From Erythrobacter litoralis (GTDB taxonomy: Bacteria > Pseudomonadota > Alphaproteobacteria > Sphingomonadales > Sphingomonadaceae): 64,000 bases of DNA. Where the stretch lies: contig NZ_SOSI01000001.1 of the NCBI RefSeq assembly GCF_029760855.1, forward strand, positions 496,001 to 560,000, read 5' to 3'. A model generated the notes under the pieces. It saw only the letters and a list, made by a program, of their open reading frames with translations, made no database searches and was not told where the DNA came from. Made by a program: the position numbers and the translations under genes. Positions 61,059 through 64,000 of the stretch are shown here, piece by piece. The stretch's first letter is position 1. Each line of letters begins with the position of its first letter.

Positions 61059-63169
61059 ATCTCCGCCTTGAGAGTGACGAACGCCGAGCGCGGCTGATTG
61101 GGCGCGACGACAGCATCGCCGAAATAGGAGAAGGGATCGAATGCATCGCGACCACCGAGATTGATGACCGATACGCCAAGCGAGAAGCGACCCAGATCGT
61201 AGGACGCCTGCGCATCGATCGCGGCATAGCCCGGCACCGCGATGGTGTTGGGCAAGGTAAGTTCGCGCGACGTGAAGGCGGTTACGCCGGCACCGAACGA
61301 AAGTCCGGAGAGCGGTCCATCGAGCACGCGGTAGCGAGCAGCGATGCGCCCGCTGCTTTCGGGCACGCGGGTCAGTTCATCGCTCGGCGCGGCGCCGTCG
61401 TCACGCGTGTCGGTATAGGCGTAGTTCGCCAGCAGCGAGAAAGCCGGGCTCGGCTCCCAGACCAGATCGACCTCAAAACCACTGGCGCGTTGCCGTCCGC
61501 TCTGGATGAAGAAACCGAGATTGTCGGGATCGGAGATGGTCACGTTCTCGCGAACCTGGCGAAAGGCAGCGATGGTGCCGGATACGCCCGCTTCGGGAAG
61601 CGCCAGCTTGATCCCACCCTCGACATTGTTGGAGCTTTCGGGTCGCGGGCTGTCGAAGCCGAGGAAGCCGAACGGTGCGCGGAAGGCAGTGGCATAGCCT
61701 GCGTAGAGGGCGATGCCCGGAACGACGTCGAGAGTCGCACCGATACGCGGGGAAAGCCGCGTATAGGTGGAATCGTTGTCCACTCCGATATTGCTGTCTT
61801 CGATGAACTTGAGCGAGGTGAGCCGCACACCGCCGGTAAGGTGCAACGGCCCGTAGGTCGCCTGATCCTGCAGATAGACCGCGAAGGTCTCGAAACGGTC
61901 GTCGGTGAAGGAATTCACCGGAAGTTGCGGCGTGTAGATCAAGTCGTAGGCCGGATCGGCGAGGTCGATCGTTCCCGAAGGCGTGTTGCTGACGAACAAG
62001 CCCATGGCACTGTAGAAGCTCGTCCAGTCATAACTCGCACCCAGCAGGAACGTGTGTTCGCCGCTGAGAGCTTGGGTGCGCAGCATCAGGTTCGCGTCGA
62101 ATGTCGCTTCCTTCGTGCGCGTGTCCATCGTCACCGGTGCGACCGGGAAGACCGTGGGGGTCGCCGGATCGCCGGGGAAGAAAGAGGGCGAAACGAAGCT
62201 GCCGAACTCGTCGATCTCGCCGGAGTAATAGCGCCCGGTAACATTGAGGACGAACCCGTCCGAGAAGGCATGGCGCAGGCTGGCTGTGCCCATCCGGTTG
62301 TCGTTCTCGGTCCGCGGCTGCCCAACTGGCGCGCCGGGAAAGGCATTGCGATCTATCTCGCCCGCCAAGGCTTGCCCTGCGGGGATGCCCGAATATTCGA
62401 GACTGCTGCGGTGATTTAATTGGCCCTGCAACAGAAGCTCGGTGTCCGGCCCGGGCCGGAACGAGACGCTCGGCTGCACCGACCAGCGCTCTCCATCGAC
62501 GAGATCGATCCAGCTATCTTTGCTCTGGTATTCGCCGACGATCCGCGCGGCGATACCTTCGCCGAGCGGCAGATTGAGGTCGCCATAGGGATTGATCGTC
62601 GAAAAGCTTCCAGCACGTAACGCGACATAACCGCCCGTCTCATCGTCGGGCCGCGCCGTTACGACATTGATTAGCCCGCCGAGCGGTGTCCCTAGGCCAC
62701 CCCCATACAAGGTTGCGGTGGGCCCCTTGAGCACTTCGATGCGGCGCACCCCGACAATACTGCTGGGATCATAGGCCTGCTGGTTTCCGGCGAAGATCGG
62801 CAGGCCGTCGAGATAGACCTCGGCCGGGAAGCCGCGCACGATCGGCGGAATGAATACGTTTTCCTCGGACCGGGTCGGCGTAACTCCGGACACGTTGACC
62901 AGCGCCTCGTTCAACTGGCGGCGATCCTGCTCCCTCAGCAGGGTGTCGGTGATGACCTGAACCGATTGGGGAACCTCGATAAGCGGGGTGTCGGTGCGGG
63001 TGGATGCTGACGACGAAGGCGCAACATATCCTTCCCGCTTACTGGTTACCACGATGGTATCCGCAAGCCAGCTGCCGGTCTGTTCTTCGTCTTCTGCGAC
63101 ATCCTGCGCGGATACCGGCGCAGCCAGAACGCTGGTGGCGAGAAAGGATGCGATAATGGCGTTTCTCAT
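61055..63169 (-). CDS. TonB-dependent siderophore-type receptor
   Basis: A 704-residue outer-membrane receptor. The signal peptide is FLATSVLAAPVSA. The siderophore-receptor plug signature is IEVPQSVQVITDTLLREQDR with LNEALVNVSGVTPTRSEENV and EVLKGPTATLYGGGLGTPLG. The barrel ends in PRSAFVTLKAEI. The plug style is that of ferrichrome/catecholate-type receptors, but the ligand cannot be named. The gene is coupled to a secreted esterase by an ATGA overlap. No Fur-box-like sequence was recognised in the short upstream gap. Confidence 0.93.
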   Translation of the reverse strand: MRNAIIASFLATSVLAAPVSAQDVAEDEEQTGSWLADTIVVTSKREGYVAPSSSASTRTDTPLIEVPQSVQVITDTLLREQDRRQLNEALVNVSGVTPTRSEENVFIPPIVRGFPAEVYLDGLPIFAGNQQAYDPSSIVGVRRIEVLKGPTATLYGGGLGTPLGGLINVVTARPDDETGGYVALRAGSFSTINPYGDLNLPLGEGIAARIVGEYQSKDSWIDLVDGERWSVQPSVSFRPGPDTELLLQGQLNHRSSLEYSGIPAGQALAGEIDRNAFPGAPVGQPRTENDNRMGTASLRHAFSDGFVLNVTGRYYSGEIDEFGSFVSPSFFPGDPATPTVFPVAPVTMDTRTKEATFDANLMLRTQALSGEHTFLLGASYDWTSFYSAMGLFVSNTPSGTIDLADPAYDLIYTPQLPVNSFTDDRFETFAVYLQDQATYGPLHLTGGVRLTSLKFIEDSNIGVDNDSTYTRLSPRIGATLDVVPGIALYAGYATAFRAPFGFLGFDSPRPESSNNVEGGIKLALPEAGVSGTIAAFRQVRENVTISDPDNLGFFIQSGRQRASGFEVDLVWEPSPAFSLLANYAYTDTRDDGAAPSDELTRVPESSGRIAARYRVLDGPLSGLSFGAGVTAFTSRELTLPNTIAVPGYAAIDAQASYDLGRFSLGVSVINLGGRDAFDPFSYFGDAVVAPNQPRSAFVTLKAEI

Positions 63170-63430
63170 CTGAACGTGTCTTTCTTAGTCAAACGGCCAG
63201 CCGCTCGGACTTGGTGAGCGCGCTTTGGCTGGAGATCGTGCCGCTGTTGGTAATTGGGATGGAGGGCCGGCTTTTATCCTGGCCTTCCTCCGCCTCACGC
63301 GACCATGGATTGGTTACGGCAATCCGACTGATGGCAGACTGCATCTCGGTCGCCGCCTGCGTTTCGGATGCGAAATTGCAGTCCGAACGCAGGAGCGAGC
63401 CGGTAGCGCCGACAAATCAGGCTTGGATTG

Positions 63431-63841
63431 TCAGGCTGCAGCCGGAGGCCCACGCAATGGCGGGCGGATACGGGCATATTCCTGGAACGACAGACGGCGC
63501 AGCGGGGCAAGGCCAAGCATGAGCGTATAGGCAATAGCCAACGCCAGCAGGCATGCATCAGCGCCGCCCACCGCAACCTTGGCGAGACCCGCAAAAGCGC
63601 AGTGTTCGCCTTTGTTCGCCCCTTCGCGATGTTCGCCGCTTCGCTCCTTGCGTGGAACTACGATGCGTGCGTGCTCGATATTGCCGGTCGCATCGGAACA
63701 GATCTTCACGGTCAATACGGTATCGGACGACGCCGAGACCATGAAACCCGTCGGGATTGTTGCCTTGATACAGAACGCCATCACCAGCAGCGCAAGCGCC
63801 AAGTGACGATGATCTCGAATCAAGGCACGCAGGGATTGCAT
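63431..63841 (-). CDS. DUF2946-like small membrane protein
   Basis: A 136-residue protein. One TM helix lies at the N-terminus (LALALLVMAFCIKATIPTGF) and a second at the C-terminal side (ACLLALAIAYTLMLGLAPLR). The middle has two Cys separated by a charged, His-containing stretch (ICSDATGNIEH, then EHCAFAG). DUF2946 proteins have this layout of two helices and a Cys/His loop and often sit near TonB receptors or metal-handling genes, as here. The start is the ATG at 63841; a TTG three codons upstream is also in frame. It is on the same strand as the receptor, 262 bp upstream of its start. Function unknown. Confidence 0.78.
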   Translation of the reverse strand: MQSLRALIRDHRHLALALLVMAFCIKATIPTGFMVSASSDTVLTVKICSDATGNIEHARIVVPRKERSGEHREGANKGEHCAFAGLAKVAVGGADACLLALAIAYTLMLGLAPLRRLSFQEYARIRPPLRGPPAAA

Positions 63842-64000
63842 TAACGCCAACGCCTTAGCCAGGCGCGTCGCTCTTGTCAGCGGTTCCGCGGCGAACGTTT
63901 CTTGGCGTCATGCCAACGTCCATTCCGGCGCGAAGTACGGGCTGGCGCCAAACCGAACGTAACTAGCTTCGCCGGGGCGAGTCTTGGAGCGACAGTAACC

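Overview
The window is a stretch of bacterial chromosome from a GC-rich alphaproteobacterium, most likely order Sphingomonadales and family Erythrobacteraceae. This rests on protein character: an alphaproteobacterial RpoH behind an RluA-type pseudouridine synthase, ClpP/ClpX and trigger factor of alphaproteobacterial type, large sphingomonad-style TonB-dependent receptors, a DUF3297 protein, a LOV photosensor next to an HWE-family kinase, and a CtrA-like box. No rRNA operon, CRISPR array, insertion sequence, prophage or plasmid gene was seen. Two tRNA genes are present, Leu(UAG) and Val(CAC), both with an encoded CCA end.

Left part (1-26.9 kb), mostly core genes. First come the end of a pseudouridine synthase and rpoH with a clear terminator. 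An envelope cluster follows (mtgA, a CDF metal exporter, a NodB deacetylase). The minus-strand proteostasis block holds clpP, clpX and a small tyrosine-phosphatase-like gene; trigger factor, with a long Lys/Ala/Pro-rich tail, lies further on. Between them are a TonB receptor, an amidase and an NhaP-type antiporter. After tRNA-Leu come two short disordered-protein genes, DUF3297, der, DUF2721 and DUF418. Next is a ParA-like ATPase with a probable ribbon-helix-helix partner, flanked by two repeat-plus-SPOR envelope proteins. This part ends with pyrB, a metal-ligand-less dihydroorotase homologue (pyrC'), sppA and tRNA-Val.

Middle part (26.9-43.3 kb), envelope biogenesis and surface. tamA and tamB are coupled to a 50-residue lipoprotein gene, followed by a formylglycine-generating-enzyme-like lipoprotein in less GC-rich DNA. 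yihY runs divergently. Then, all on the minus strand, come an ECF sigma factor, its RskA-like anti-sigma factor and a YadA-type trimeric adhesin with long internal repeats. A TonB receptor is divergent from a TetR regulator, with an inverted repeat between them.

Right part (43.3-64 kb), sensing and respiration. A stand-alone LOV protein lies 13 bp before a CheB-CheR-PAS-HWE kinase. A GGDEF/EAL protein and a cupredoxin-like protein face them, followed by a DUF3034 outer-membrane protein and a truncated haemoglobin. This suggests a light/redox/oxygen-linked signalling neighbourhood feeding c-di-GMP. After a DbpA-type DEAD-box helicase come poxB (pyruvate:quinone oxidoreductase) and a cyoABCD quinol oxidase with ATGA overlaps, which together could form a short pyruvate-to-oxygen chain. 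The window ends with a siderophore-type TonB receptor translationally coupled to a secreted esterase, and a DUF2946-like protein.

Start codons were chosen from Shine-Dalgarno spacing, overlaps with neighbours and the expected family N-terminus. The less certain ones are flagged in the entries.
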